A stretch of DNA of 49,750 nt from Mycobacterium sp. NS-7484 (GTDB taxonomy: Bacteria; Actinomycetota; Actinomycetes; Mycobacteriales; Mycobacteriaceae): assembly GCF_001953975.1 (NCBI RefSeq), contig NZ_MBEJ01000102.1:1-49750 (forward strand), read 5' to 3'. The notes below the pieces were generated by a model. That model was not told the DNA's origin and did not search any database. It saw nothing but the letters and a program-made list of their open reading frames with translations. Of this stretch, positions 15,832-25,488 are shown one piece after another. The position numbers and the translations under genes were made by a program. Positions within the stretch are counted from its first letter, which is position 1. Every line of letters starts with the position of its first letter.

Positions 15832-18800
15832 GTGACTGCCTCTTCCCAGCCGACCAACTCGAACCCGGCCTACCCCAAACCGGCCGCCCCGAATTTCCCC
15901 GAGCGGGAACTCGAGGTACTCGACTACTGGGCCGCCGACGACACCTTCCGGGCCAGCCTGGAAAGACGCGCCGGCGCGCCCGAATACGTCTTCTATGACG
16001 GCCCGCCCTTCGCCAACGGACTGCCGCACTACGGCCACCTGTTGACCGGCTATGTCAAAGACATCGTGCCCCGCTACCGCACCATGCGCGGCTACAAGGT
16101 GGAGCGCCGGTTCGGCTGGGACACCCACGGCCTGCCCGCCGAACTCGAGGTGCAACGCCAGCTGGGCATCGCCGACAAGGCCCAGATCGAAGAGATGGGC
16201 ATCGAGACGTTCAACGCGGCCTGCCGCGCCTCGGTGCTGAAGTACACCGACGAGTGGCGGGCCTATGTCACCCGCCAGGCCCGCTGGGTGGACTTCGACA
16301 ACGACTACAAAACCCTGGACCTGACCTTCATGGAGTCGGTGATCTGGGCCTTCAAACAGCTGTGGGACAAGGGGCTGGCCTACGAGGGCAACCGCGTCCT
16401 GCCGTACTGCTGGAACGACGAGACCCCGCTGTCCAACCATGAGCTCCGCATGGACGACGACGTCTACCAGAGCCGCCAGGATCCGGCGGTGACGGTGGGC
16501 TTCACCGTGACCGACGGCCCGCTCAAGGGTGCGCACCTGTTGATCTGGACGACGACGCCATGGACATTGCCGTCCAATCAGGCCGTGGCCGTCCACCCGG
16601 ACATCGATTACGTGCAGGTACAGGGACCCGACGGCCGGCGTTATGTCCTGGCGCAGGCCCGGCTCGCCGCCTATGCCCGGGAGCTCGGCGAGGAACCCGA
16701 GGTGCTGGGCAGCTACGCCGGCCGGGATCTGCTGGGGACGCACTACCTGCCGCCGTTCACCTACTTCATGGACGCACCCAACTCTTTCCAGGTGCTGGCC
16801 GCCGACTTCGTCAGTACCGAGGACGGCACCGGCATCGTGCACATGGCCCCGGCCTATGGCGAGGACGACAAGGCCACCGCGGACACCGCCGACATCGTCG
16901 CGGTCACGCCGGTGGATTCGAAGGGACGCTTCGACAGCTCGGTGCCCGATTACGCGGGTCAGCAGGTCTTCGAGGCGAACTCTCAGATCATCCGGGATCT
17001 CAAGAACGGTGACGGGTCGGCCGCAGCCAACGGGGCGGTGCTATTGCGGCACGAGACCTACGAGCACTCCTACCCGCACTGCTGGCGGTGCCGTAATCCG
17101 TTGATCTACCGCGCGGTCTCGTCGTGGTTCATCAAGGTCACCGAGTTCCGGGACCGGATGGTCGAGCTCAACCAGCAGATCACCTGGTATCCCGAACACG
17201 TCAAGGATGGACAGTTCGGCAAATGGCTGGCCAATGCCCGCGACTGGTCGGTATCCCGAAATCGCTACTGGGGCAGCCCCATCCCGGTGTGGAAATCGGA
17301 TGATCCGGCCTATCCGAGGATCGACGTCTACGGCAGCCTCGACGAGCTCGAGCGCGATTTCGGGGTGCGGCCGACCGATCTGCACCGGCCGTTCATCGAC
17401 GAGCTGACCCGGCCCAACCCCGACGATCCGACTGGCAAGTCCACCATGCGCCGCATCGAGGATGTATTCGACGTGTGGTTCGACTCCGGGTCGATGCCCT
17501 ATGCGCAGGTGCACTACCCGTTCGAGAACCAAGATTGGTTCGACACCCATTTCCCGGGCGATTTCATCGTCGAATACATCGGCCAGACCCGCGGCTGGTT
17601 CTACACCATGCATGTGCTGGCCACCGCACTCTTCGACAAGCCGGCCTTCAAAACCTGTGTGGCACACGGGATTGTCCTGGGCAACGACGGTCAAAAGATG
17701 AGCAAGTCGCTGCGCAACTACCCCGATGTGTCCGAGGTGTTCGACCGTGACGGGTCCGATGCCATGCGCTGGTTCCTGATGGCGTCGCCGATTCTGCGCG
17801 GTGGCAACCTGATCGTCACCGAACAGGGCATCCGTGAAGGCGTGCGACAGGTGCTGCTGCCGTTGTGGAATGCCTACAGCTTCCTGGCGCTGTACGCGCC
17901 GAAGAAGGGCTCGTGGCGCACCGATTCGGCCAACGTGCTGGATCGCTACATCCTGGCCAAGCTCGCCCAGCTGCGTGACGACCTCACCGTGTCGCTGGAC
18001 ACCTGCGACATCTCCGGGGCGTGTGACGAGCTGCGGCAGTTCACCGAGGCGTTGACGAACTGGTATGTGCGCCGGTCACGTTCGCGGTTCTGGGAAGAAG
18101 ATGCCGACGCCATCGACACCCTGCACACCGTGCTGGAGGTGACCTGCCGACTGGCCGCGCCGCTGTTGCCGCTGGCCACCGAGGTGATCTGGCGCGGCCT
18201 GACCGGTGAGCGTTCGGTGCATCTGACCGACTGGCCGGAAGCCGACATCCTGCCCAAGGATGCCGATCTGGTGGCGGCGATGGACCAGGTGCGCGAGGTG
18301 TGCTCGGTGGGCTCCTCACTGCGCAAGGCCAAGAAGCTGCGGGTGCGGTTGCCGCTGCCCAAGTTGACTGTGGCTCTGGACAAGTCGGTGAACCCGGCCG
18401 CGCTGGCCCCGTTCGCCGACCTGATCGCCGACGAGCTCAACGTCAAGACCGTCGAGCTGACCGACGACATCGACACCTACGGCAAGTTCGACCTGGCGGT
18501 CAACGCCCGTGTCGCGGGTCCCCGCATCGGCAAGGACGTGCAGGCCGCGATCAAGGCGGTCAAGGCGGGGGAGGGCGTGGTCAACCCCGACGGCACGCTG
18601 ACCGCCGGTCCGGTGGTGCTGCAGCCCGAGGAGTACACCGCCAAACTGGTTGCGGCTGATCCGGAGTGGACTGCGGCGCTGCCCGGTGGTGCGGGCCTGG
18701 TGGTCCTCGACGGCACGGTCACCGAGGAGCTCGAGGCCGAGGGCTGGGCCAAGGACCGCATCCGTGAACTACAGGAGCTGCGCAAGTCCACCGGTCTGGA

Positions 18801-18975
18801 GGTATCCGATCGGATCGTGGTGCAGATGTCGGTGCCGGCCCAGTTCGAGCCGTGGGCGCGTGCCCATCGTGATCTGATCGCCGGTGAGATCCTGGCCACC
18901 AGTTTCGATTTCGGTGACGTCGCCGATGGCACCGACATCGGCGACGGGGTGCGGGTCGCGATCGCCAAGGCGTGA
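15832..18975 (+). CDS. ileS: Isoleucyl-tRNA synthetase
   Basis: The protein has 1047 residues from GTG 15832, chosen because AGGAGA (15822-15827) precedes it and the T-box hairpin sequesters exactly this site; an ATG at 15799 would start inside the riboswitch. Class-I signatures are HYGH (residues 66-69, within GLPHYGHLLTGYVKDIV) and KMSKS (622-626). The editing domain contains TTTPWTLPSN, followed by the anticodon-binding helices. The RRFGWDTHGLPAE form and the long C-terminus fit the eukaryote-like IleS2 type. It charges tRNA-Ile in the cytoplasm and hydrolyses Val-tRNA-Ile. Expression should rise when uncharged tRNA-Ile binds the leader. Confidence 0.98.
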   Translation: MTASSQPTNSNPAYPKPAAPNFPERELEVLDYWAADDTFRASLERRAGAPEYVFYDGPPFANGLPHYGHLLTGYVKDIVPRYRTMRGYKVERRFGWDTHGLPAELEVQRQLGIADKAQIEEMGIETFNAACRASVLKYTDEWRAYVTRQARWVDFDNDYKTLDLTFMESVIWAFKQLWDKGLAYEGNRVLPYCWNDETPLSNHELRMDDDVYQSRQDPAVTVGFTVTDGPLKGAHLLIWTTTPWTLPSNQAVAVHPDIDYVQVQGPDGRRYVLAQARLAAYARELGEEPEVLGSYAGRDLLGTHYLPPFTYFMDAPNSFQVLAADFVSTEDGTGIVHMAPAYGEDDKATADTADIVAVTPVDSKGRFDSSVPDYAGQQVFEANSQIIRDLKNGDGSAAANGAVLLRHETYEHSYPHCWRCRNPLIYRAVSSWFIKVTEFRDRMVELNQQITWYPEHVKDGQFGKWLANARDWSVSRNRYWGSPIPVWKSDDPAYPRIDVYGSLDELERDFGVRPTDLHRPFIDELTRPNPDDPTGKSTMRRIEDVFDVWFDSGSMPYAQVHYPFENQDWFDTHFPGDFIVEYIGQTRGWFYTMHVLATALFDKPAFKTCVAHGIVLGNDGQKMSKSLRNYPDVSEVFDRDGSDAMRWFLMASPILRGGNLIVTEQGIREGVRQVLLPLWNAYSFLALYAPKKGSWRTDSANVLDRYILAKLAQLRDDLTVSLDTCDISGACDELRQFTEALTNWYVRRSRSRFWEEDADAIDTLHTVLEVTCRLAAPLLPLATEVIWRGLTGERSVHLTDWPEADILPKDADLVAAMDQVREVCSVGSSLRKAKKLRVRLPLPKLTVALDKSVNPAALAPFADLIADELNVKTVELTDDIDTYGKFDLAVNARVAGPRIGKDVQAAIKAVKAGEGVVNPDGTLTAGPVVLQPEEYTAKLVAADPEWTAALPGGAGLVVLDGTVTEELEAEGWAKDRIRELQELRKSTGLEVSDRIVVQMSVPAQFEPWARAHRDLIAGEILATSFDFGDVADGTDIGDGVRVAIAKA

Positions 18976-18987
18976 ATCGCGCCGAAC

Positions 18988-19034
18988 GTGAACTTGATGG
19001 CGAGATTTCACGCTTTCTTCGAAATGAAGTTCAC
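18988..19034. terminator. Inverted repeat between convergent ileS and S4 gene
   Basis: GTGAACTT (18988-18995) and AAGTTCAC (19027-19034) form an 8-bp inverted repeat with a 31-nt loop. A second pair, GCGTGAA (18970-18976) with TTCACGC (19007-19013), overlaps it. The element spans the stop codons of two convergent genes, so it may act as a bidirectional terminator. There is no U-tract, so this is a weak call. Confidence 0.3.
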
Positions 19035-19252
19035 ACTCGGCGTAGGACCCGGGCCATCCGACCGGCCAGGCTGACCTCGTCACCGTCGTGCAGCTGGCGG
19101 CCCCGGCGGTACTCGACCTCGCCGTTGACGCTGACCAGGCCATCGGCGATGACGGCTTTGGCGTCGGCACCGCTGTCGATCAGAGAGGCGAGCTTGAGGA
19201 ACTGCCCGAGGCGAATCGAGTCGTCCCTGATCGATACGTCGTCCGGCGTCAT
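19031..19252 (-). CDS. Small S4-domain RNA-binding protein (YbcJ-like)
   Basis: This 73-residue protein is almost entirely one S4 fold: IRLGQFLKLASLIDSGADAK, then VIADGLVSVNGEV, then RRGRQLHDGDEV. S4 domains bind structured RNA; YbcJ-type proteins are free-standing S4 proteins of uncertain role, possibly in ribosome or rRNA handling. The ATG at 19252 has no clear ribosome site. It is divergent from dinX, whose ATG is 33 bp away, so the two promoters overlap. It converges on ileS. Confidence 0.85.
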   Translation of the reverse strand: MTPDDVSIRDDSIRLGQFLKLASLIDSGADAKAVIADGLVSVNGEVEYRRGRQLHDGDEVSLAGRMARVLRRV

Positions 19253-19285
19253 GCACGTCAGGCTAGCGCCATAGCATCAGCAGCC

Positions 19286-20656
19286 ATGGGTGGCGCCGAG
19301 AAAGCGGGCGGACGCTGGGTCCTGCACCTGGACATGGACGCGTTCTTCGCGTCGGTCGAGCAGCTGACCCGGCCCACCCTGCGTGGCCGGCCCGTCCTTG
19401 TCGGTGGTCTGGGTGGACGCGGCGTGGTGGCCGGCGCCAGTTATGAGGCGCGTCGCTACGGTGCGCGCTCGGCGATGCCGATGCATCAGGCCCGCCGGCT
19501 CGTCGGCGCACCGGCAGTGGTGTTGCCGCCGCGGGGTGCGGTGTACGGCGTGGCCAGTCGTCGAGCGCTGGACACCGTCCGCAGCGTCATACCGGTGCTC
19601 GAACAGTTGTCGTTCGACGAGGCATTTGGGGAACCCGAGGAGCTGGCCGGTGCGTCCGCGGCCGACGTCGAGTGGTTCTGTCAGCAGTTGCGGGCCAAGG
19701 TGCGTGAGCAGACCGGGTTGGTGGCCTCGGTGGGAGCCGGATCCGGAAAACAGATGGCCAAGATCGCGTCGGGTCTGGCCAAGCCCGACGGCATCCGGAT
19801 CATCCGTCGCGACGAGGAAGCCCTGTTGCTCGACGGGCTGCCGGTGCGCAAGTTGTGGGGTATCGGGCCGGTGGCCGAGGAGAAGTTGCACCGGTTGGGC
19901 ATCGAGACGGTCGGAGCATTGGCCGCGCTGTCGGATACCGAGGCGGCCAGCGTGCTGGGCACCACGGTGGGGCCGGCGCTGCACCGGCTGGCGCAGGGGA
20001 TCGACGACCGCCCGGTGGCCGAGCGGGCCGAGGCCAAGCAGATCAGCGCGGAGTCGACGTTTCCCGAAGACCTCACCACGCTGCGTCAGTTGCAGGAAGC
20101 GATCGGCCCGATCGGCGAGCATGCCCACCGGCGCCTGGCCAAGGACGGACGGGGCGCGCGCACCGTGACGGTCAAGCTCAAGAAGTCCGACATGAGCACG
20201 CTGACCCGCTCGGCCACCCTGGCGTATGCCACCACCGAGGCTTCCACGTTGATCGGCACGGCCCATCGTCTGTTGCTCGACCCGGTCGAGGTCGGTCCGA
20301 TCCGACTTGTCGGAGTGGGTTTTTCGGGCTTGTCTGAAATCCGGCAGGAGTCGTTGTTCCCAGATCTCGAGCGACTCGACGATGTGGTCGACATCCCCGA
20401 GCAGACAGTATCCGAGGCCGGGACAGCGGCTGGCTCGCCGGCCGGTTGGCGCATCGGTGATGATGTGGAGCACCCCGATCACGGCCACGGCTGGATTCAG
20501 GGCGCCGGACACGGCGTGATGACGGTGCGTTTCGAGACCCGCGCCAGCGGACCCGGTATCGCTCGAACGTTTCCCGCGGACACGCCGGGGCTCGCGCGCG
20601 CCAACCCGATCGACAGCTTGGACTGGGGCGATTATCTGGCCGGACTGACCGATTGA
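19286..20656 (+). CDS. dinX: Y-family DNA polymerase IV (DinX/DinB1)
   Basis: The protein has 456 residues from ATG 19286. The catalytic palm motifs are LDMDAFFASVE near residue 14 and SFDEAF near residue 110, which carry the metal-binding acidic residues. VGAGSGKQMAKIASG and the helix-hairpin-helix GIGPVAEEKLHRLGIETVG follow, then the little-finger domain. QESLF near residue 355 fits a beta-clamp binding motif. The C-terminal tail (GDDVEHPDHGHGWIQGAGHGVMTVRFETR) is typical of mycobacterial DinB1. It extends primers across damaged or mispaired templates. The protein and its position after ileS match Rv1537 (dinX). Confidence 0.96.
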   Translation: MGGAEKAGGRWVLHLDMDAFFASVEQLTRPTLRGRPVLVGGLGGRGVVAGASYEARRYGARSAMPMHQARRLVGAPAVVLPPRGAVYGVASRRALDTVRSVIPVLEQLSFDEAFGEPEELAGASAADVEWFCQQLRAKVREQTGLVASVGAGSGKQMAKIASGLAKPDGIRIIRRDEEALLLDGLPVRKLWGIGPVAEEKLHRLGIETVGALAALSDTEAASVLGTTVGPALHRLAQGIDDRPVAERAEAKQISAESTFPEDLTTLRQLQEAIGPIGEHAHRRLAKDGRGARTVTVKLKKSDMSTLTRSATLAYATTEASTLIGTAHRLLLDPVEVGPIRLVGVGFSGLSEIRQESLFPDLERLDDVVDIPEQTVSEAGTAAGSPAGWRIGDDVEHPDHGHGWIQGAGHGVMTVRFETRASGPGIARTFPADTPGLARANPIDSLDWGDYLAGLTD

Positions 20657-20663
20657 ACCTCGC

Positions 20664-21134
20664 CTACCAGAGAAATCCAGTGTCGCGATCCAACGAAAAG
20701 CCGTGCCGGCCAGAGGTTTTACAGATCAGTGTGCCGTCATGGGTGACACCGCAGGCGGCTCCCCAGTTCTCCAGTCGGTGACCCGCGGGCAGCACGTCGA
20801 CGTCACGGGTGAACAGCTTGGTCCCCGAATGGCGATAGGAAGCCGGTCCACCGGCCTCGACGAAGGTCTGGGTCATGCCCTCCGGCGCATCCGCGGGCAC
20901 CGCGTCGCAGCCGACCGGACCGCGGTTGGGCAGGATTCCACAGAACCGACCGTCCGGGGTCTGGAAGTACAGCCCGTAAAAGTCGGTGGGCGAGGTGTAG
21001 TTACCCTCCGCGATCGGGTACGCGTCGATGTCCTCGACCCCCGGTGGCGGCGCCCACGGCCACGCCGCCGCGGTCGGGGCGGGTCCGAGCGCGAGGACGC
21101 TGACGGCCACCGCCGCCGCAATGTGGAATCGCAC
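20664..21134 (-). CDS. Secreted hypothetical protein
   Basis: From GTG 21134 the protein has 156 residues and begins with a good signal peptide (VRFHIAAAVAVSVLALGPAP, cleavage after TAAA). An alternative TTG at 21161 overlaps the ansA stop codon as TTGA and adds nine residues, which would weaken the signal peptide. The mature part has four Cys (FCGILPNRGPVGCDAVPAD, then AACGVTHDGTLICKTSG), probably two disulfides, and little else that is recognisable. This form (a Cys pair, a folded centre and an ICxTSGRHGF end) recurs in secreted mycobacterial proteins of unknown function. It probably shares a transcript with ansA. Confidence 0.72.
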   Translation of the reverse strand: MRFHIAAAVAVSVLALGPAPTAAAWPWAPPPGVEDIDAYPIAEGNYTSPTDFYGLYFQTPDGRFCGILPNRGPVGCDAVPADAPEGMTQTFVEAGGPASYRHSGTKLFTRDVDVLPAGHRLENWGAACGVTHDGTLICKTSGRHGFSLDRDTGFLW

Positions 21135-21157
21135 GTTCTCTATTTGAGCACAGGCCG

Positions 21158-22129
<972 letters not shown>

Positions 22130-22171
22130 GGTGCAGATTGTCGCGCATCAACTGTTTGGGATGATGGGAGA

Positions 22172-22831
22172 GTGACTGATGAATCGTCAGGCCCGGTAGA
22201 GCCGGTGACCGACGCAACCGGGGACACGAAATCGTCCTCAGCGGCCGTTGCCCGGCCTCGCCGGCGACTGCGCCTACTGCTCACCGTGGCGGCAGTGGTG
22301 CTGTTCGTCGACGTCGTGACCAAGGTGCTTGCGGTTCGGTTACTGACGCCGGGTCAACCGGTGTCGATCATCGGCGACACGGTCACCTGGACGTTGGTGC
22401 GCAACTCCGGCGCGGCGTTCTCGATGGCGACCGGATACACCTGGGTTCTGACGCTCATCGCGACGGGTGTGGTGATCGGCATCGTCTGGATGGGTCGTCG
22501 ACTGGTGTCTCCGTGGTGGGCGCTCGGCCTCGGCATGATCCTGGGCGGCGCGACCGGAAACCTGATCGATCGTTTCTTCCGGGCGCCCGGTCCGCTGCGC
22601 GGCCACGTCGTCGATTTCTTCTCGGTCGGCTGGTGGCCGGTGTTCAACGTCGCCGATCCGGCGGTGGTCGGTGGCGCGATCCTGCTGGTGGCCTTGTCGT
22701 TGTTCGGCTTCGACTTCGACACCGTCGGTCGCCGACGCCCCGACACCAAGACCGACACCGAGGGCGACCGGGAGTCAGCGACCCCCTCCGACGAGTCGAG
22801 CGCAGTCGGCGGCCAGGCCGAGACGTCATAG
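22172..22831 (+). CDS. lspA: Prolipoprotein signal peptidase (signal peptidase II)
   Basis: This 219-residue membrane protein has four helices (LLLTVAAVVLFVDVVTKVLA; TWVLTLIATGVVIGIVWM; WWALGLGMILGGATGNLIDR; PAVVGGAILLVALSLFGF). The catalytic Asp pair lies in GNLIDRFF and FNVADP, and VRNSGAAFSM is the family signature. It cleaves the signal peptide of diacylglyceryl-modified prolipoproteins in the membrane. The start GTG at 22172 gives an N-terminus like Rv1539. GGGAG abuts the start too closely for normal use, and GATGAT at 22160-22165 could be a -10 for a leaderless transcript. The C-terminal tail is long, acidic and Ser-rich. The stop overlaps the next start (TAGTG), showing translational coupling. 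Confidence 0.96.
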   Translation: MTDESSGPVEPVTDATGDTKSSSAAVARPRRRLRLLLTVAAVVLFVDVVTKVLAVRLLTPGQPVSIIGDTVTWTLVRNSGAAFSMATGYTWVLTLIATGVVIGIVWMGRRLVSPWWALGLGMILGGATGNLIDRFFRAPGPLRGHVVDFFSVGWWPVFNVADPAVVGGAILLVALSLFGFDFDTVGRRRPDTKTDTEGDRESATPSDESSAVGGQAETS

Positions 22832-23754
22832 TGACGACCCGATCGATGCCGGTGCCCGAGGGCCTGGCGGGAATGCGAGTCGACGCCGGGTTGGCCCGGC
22901 TGCTCGGGCTGTCCCGTACCGCGGTGGCCGCCCTGGCCGAGGACGGCGGCGTCGACCTCGACGGTGCCCCCGCAGCCAAGTCCGACAAACTCGTCGCGGG
23001 CGCCTGGTTGGAGGTCCGGTTGCCCGAGCCGCCGGCCCCCGTCGAGAACACCCCGGTCGACATCGAGGGCATGGACATCCTCTACTCCGACGCCGACATC
23101 GTCGCGGTGGACAAGCCGCCCGGTGTGGCCGCGCACGCCACGGTCGGCTGGCACGGGCCCACTGTGTTGGGCGGGCTGGCCGCGGCCGGGTTCCGGATCA
23201 GCACGTCGGGCATCCACGAGCGGCAGGGCATCGTGCACCGACTCGATGTCGGCACGTCCGGTGTCATGGTGGTGGCGCTGTCGGAACGGGCGTACACGGT
23301 GCTCAAGCGAGCGTTCAAGCAACGCACGGTCGACAAGCGGTACCACGCCCTCGTGCAGGGCCACCCCGACCCGTCGAGCGGGACCATCGATGCGCCGATC
23401 GGGCGGCACCGGGGCCATGACTGGAAGTTCGCGGTCGTCGACGGCGGCCGACACAGCATCACCCACTACGACACCCTGGAGGCGTTCCAGGCCGCCAGCC
23501 TGCTCGATATCGAGTTGGAGACGGGCCGGACCCACCAGATCCGCGTGCACTTCGCGGCGCTGCATCACCCCTGTTGTGGCGACATGACCTACGGAGCCGA
23601 CCCGACGCTCGCCAAAAAGCTTGGGCTCGAACGGCAATGGTTGCATGCGCGGTCACTTGCCTTTGCGCATCCGGCCGACGGCCGGCGCATCGAGATCACC
23701 AGCCCGTACCCGGCTGACCTGCAGGCCGCGCTCGACGTGCTCCGTCGCCACTAG
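22831..23754 (+). CDS. RluA/RluD-family pseudouridine synthase
   Basis: The protein has 307 residues from GTG 22831. It has an N-terminal S4 domain (RVDAGLARLLGLSRTAVAAL, then DGGVDLDGAPAAKSDKL) and a catalytic domain with VHRLDVGTSGVMV, whose Asp is the nucleophile that forms the covalent intermediate with uridine. GRTHQIRVHFA and HARSLAFAHP are further family signatures. RluD and its relatives modify 23S rRNA; the exact uridines are unknown for this ortholog of Rv1540. It overlaps lspA by one base, as in other mycobacteria, so lspA and this gene form an operon. Confidence 0.93.
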   Translation: MTTRSMPVPEGLAGMRVDAGLARLLGLSRTAVAALAEDGGVDLDGAPAAKSDKLVAGAWLEVRLPEPPAPVENTPVDIEGMDILYSDADIVAVDKPPGVAAHATVGWHGPTVLGGLAAAGFRISTSGIHERQGIVHRLDVGTSGVMVVALSERAYTVLKRAFKQRTVDKRYHALVQGHPDPSSGTIDAPIGRHRGHDWKFAVVDGGRHSITHYDTLEAFQAASLLDIELETGRTHQIRVHFAALHHPCCGDMTYGADPTLAKKLGLERQWLHARSLAFAHPADGRRIEITSPYPADLQAALDVLRRH

Positions 23755-23756
23755 CC

Positions 23757-24704
23757 GTGGGTGGCGACGCGGGCCAGAAGCCGGCGGGCGCGGGGCGTTC
23801 CGGGGTGCTGTACGGCGCCGGGGCGTACATCTGGTGGGGATTGTGCCCCGGATTCTTCCTGCTCCTGCTGCCCGCGGGTGCGCTTGAGGTGCTGGCTCAC
23901 CGCATCGTCTGGAGTGCCGTGTTCCTCGTGCTGGTGCTCGCGGCAGGCCGACGTCTCGGGGATCTGCGCCGGTTGCGGTGGCGGACCTGGTTGCAACTGG
24001 CCGCGGCAGCGGCTCTGATCTCGCTGAACTGGGGAACCTACATCTACGCCGTCACGACCGGTCACGTCGTGGATGCCGCTCTCGGGTACTTCATCAATCC
24101 TCTGGTCAGTGTGCTGTTGGGCGTATTGGTGTTCCGCGAGCGGATCACCCGATGGCAGGCGGTCGCGTTGCTGCTCGCGGTCGGCGCAGTGGTGATTCTG
24201 ACCGTCGGCGTGGGAGCACCGCCCTACATTGCGGTCACGCTGGCGCTCTCGTTCGGCCTCTACGGCCTGGTCAAGAAAGTGGTCCAGGCCGATCCGAGAG
24301 TGAGCGTGGCCGTAGAGACGTTGCTGGCCCTTCCGCTGGCCGCCGGTTATCTGCTCGCGCTGGAACTGACCGGCGGTGCAAACTTCCTCGACCATGGCCC
24401 CGGGCACGCGGCATTGTTGCTCCTGGCCGGTCCGGTCACCGCCGTGCCGTTGCTCCTGTTCGCCGCCGCCGCGCAACGCCTTCCGATGGTGACGCTGGGG
24501 CTGCTGTTCTACCTCAACCCTGGCCTGCAGATGGCATGGGGTGTGTTCATCGGCCATGAGCCGATGCCGCCGGGCCGGTGGATCGGGTTCGCTTTGATCT
24601 GGCTCGCGCTGCTGATCATGACCATCGGTGTGCTGCCCAAACGGCCGGCCGAACCAGGGCGGGACGACACCGGCCGGGCCCGGGCCCAGCCACTGTCCTC
24701 CTGA
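23757..24704 (+). CDS. rarD: RarD-type EamA transporter
   Basis: This 315-residue protein has about ten hydrophobic helices arranged as two EamA repeats. RarD features are GAGAYIWWGLCPGFFLLL at the start, HRIVWSAVFL, NWGTYIYAV, ALGYFINPLVSVLLG, and in the second half SFGLYGLVKK and LGLLFYLNPGLQMAWGVFI. RarD proteins belong to the drug/metabolite transporter superfamily and are named for chloramphenicol-sensitivity loci; the natural substrate is not known. The GTG start lies 2 nt after the preceding stop, so it is likely co-transcribed with lspA and the pseudouridine synthase. No ortholog stands here in M. tuberculosis as far as I recall. Confidence 0.86.
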   Translation: MGGDAGQKPAGAGRSGVLYGAGAYIWWGLCPGFFLLLLPAGALEVLAHRIVWSAVFLVLVLAAGRRLGDLRRLRWRTWLQLAAAAALISLNWGTYIYAVTTGHVVDAALGYFINPLVSVLLGVLVFRERITRWQAVALLLAVGAVVILTVGVGAPPYIAVTLALSFGLYGLVKKVVQADPRVSVAVETLLALPLAAGYLLALELTGGANFLDHGPGHAALLLLAGPVTAVPLLLFAAAAQRLPMVTLGLLFYLNPGLQMAWGVFIGHEPMPPGRWIGFALIWLALLIMTIGVLPKRPAEPGRDDTGRARAQPLSS

Positions 24705-24735
24705 ATTCTGGCCCTGCCGTTTGCGAGTGGGACTT

Positions 24736-24764
24736 TTGACCTTGATTTAGCTATGCAATAGGGT
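24736..24764 (+). promoter_or_regulatory. Promoter for the TetR gene, likely leaderless
   Basis: TTGACC (24736-24741) and TAGGGT (24759-24764) are separated by 17 bp and place transcription start at about 24771-24772, the first base of the ATG. CTAT-GCA-ATAG (24751-24761), a small palindrome, overlaps the -10 and could be the site for autoregulation. Confidence 0.55.
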
Positions 24765-24771
24765 TTGCTCG

Positions 24772-25476
24772 ATGACTCCGCAAGGCGCACACCCGCGTGG
24801 CCGTCGAGGGCCCGGCCGACCGGTCGGTGCCGATGCCGCGCAAACCCGTGAACGCATCCTGCGAACGGCCTACGACGTCATGAACGAGCGCGGCTACGCC
24901 GCGACGACGTTCCAGGAGATCGCCAAGCGCAGCGGGCTGAGTCGTCCCACGCTGAACTACTACTTCTCGAGTCGCGACGAGCTCTACCGCGCCCTGCTCA
25001 CGCGCGCGCACGAGGTGGTCGACGAGTGCATTCGTATCGCGAAAAAGCATGAATTAGCGATGGATCGGTTACGTGCGTATGTCGAGGCGGTGGTCGCGGT
25101 CTGGCAACACGACCGGGCGGTGGTCGGATTCCTGGTCAATGCCCGGCTGGAAGCGCTTCGCCACCCCGAGCTGCCCGCGGTCACCGTCGCGGCCACCCGT
25201 GACTTCCTGAGTGAGGTGATCGTCCAGGCCGTCGAGCGCCGCGAACTGCCGCCGCACACCGATCCGGCGGTTCTGGTGGAGCTGCTGTACGCGATGGTGT
25301 GGGGCGTGGGGGCCTACACCGGTTGGCAGCGCCGTTCGGTGGACCTTCCCGAGATTGCCAAGCAACTTCATCTCGTGATCGGAAACGGCTTGCTGTCCGA
25401 GTCTGGCGGATCGCGCCGGCCCGCCGCCAAAGACACGCGTTGCGACACGCGCGGCGGTGTCGGTGGGGCGCAATAG
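24772..25476 (+). CDS. TetR-family transcriptional regulator
   Basis: This 234-residue protein has the TetR N-terminal HTH (TRERILRTAYDVMNERGYAA then TTFQEIAKRSGLSRPTLNYYFSSRDELYRALL, residues about 22-75). The helical ligand domain follows (VEAVVAVWQHDRAVVGFLVN, and near the end LYAMVWGVGAYTGWQRR). The first 20 residues are basic and Gly/Pro-rich (GRRGPGRPVG), a common extra DNA-contacting arm. Its promoter appears leaderless with a palindrome over the -10. It sits between rarD and dnaE1, and rarD is a possible target, but both run in the same direction with the regulator downstream. Ligand and targets are unknown. Confidence 0.88.
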   Translation: MTPQGAHPRGRRGPGRPVGADAAQTRERILRTAYDVMNERGYAATTFQEIAKRSGLSRPTLNYYFSSRDELYRALLTRAHEVVDECIRIAKKHELAMDRLRAYVEAVVAVWQHDRAVVGFLVNARLEALRHPELPAVTVAATRDFLSEVIVQAVERRELPPHTDPAVLVELLYAMVWGVGAYTGWQRRSVDLPEIAKQLHLVIGNGLLSESGGSRRPAAKDTRCDTRGGVGGAQ

Positions 25477-25488
25477 ACTGGCAGCCCT

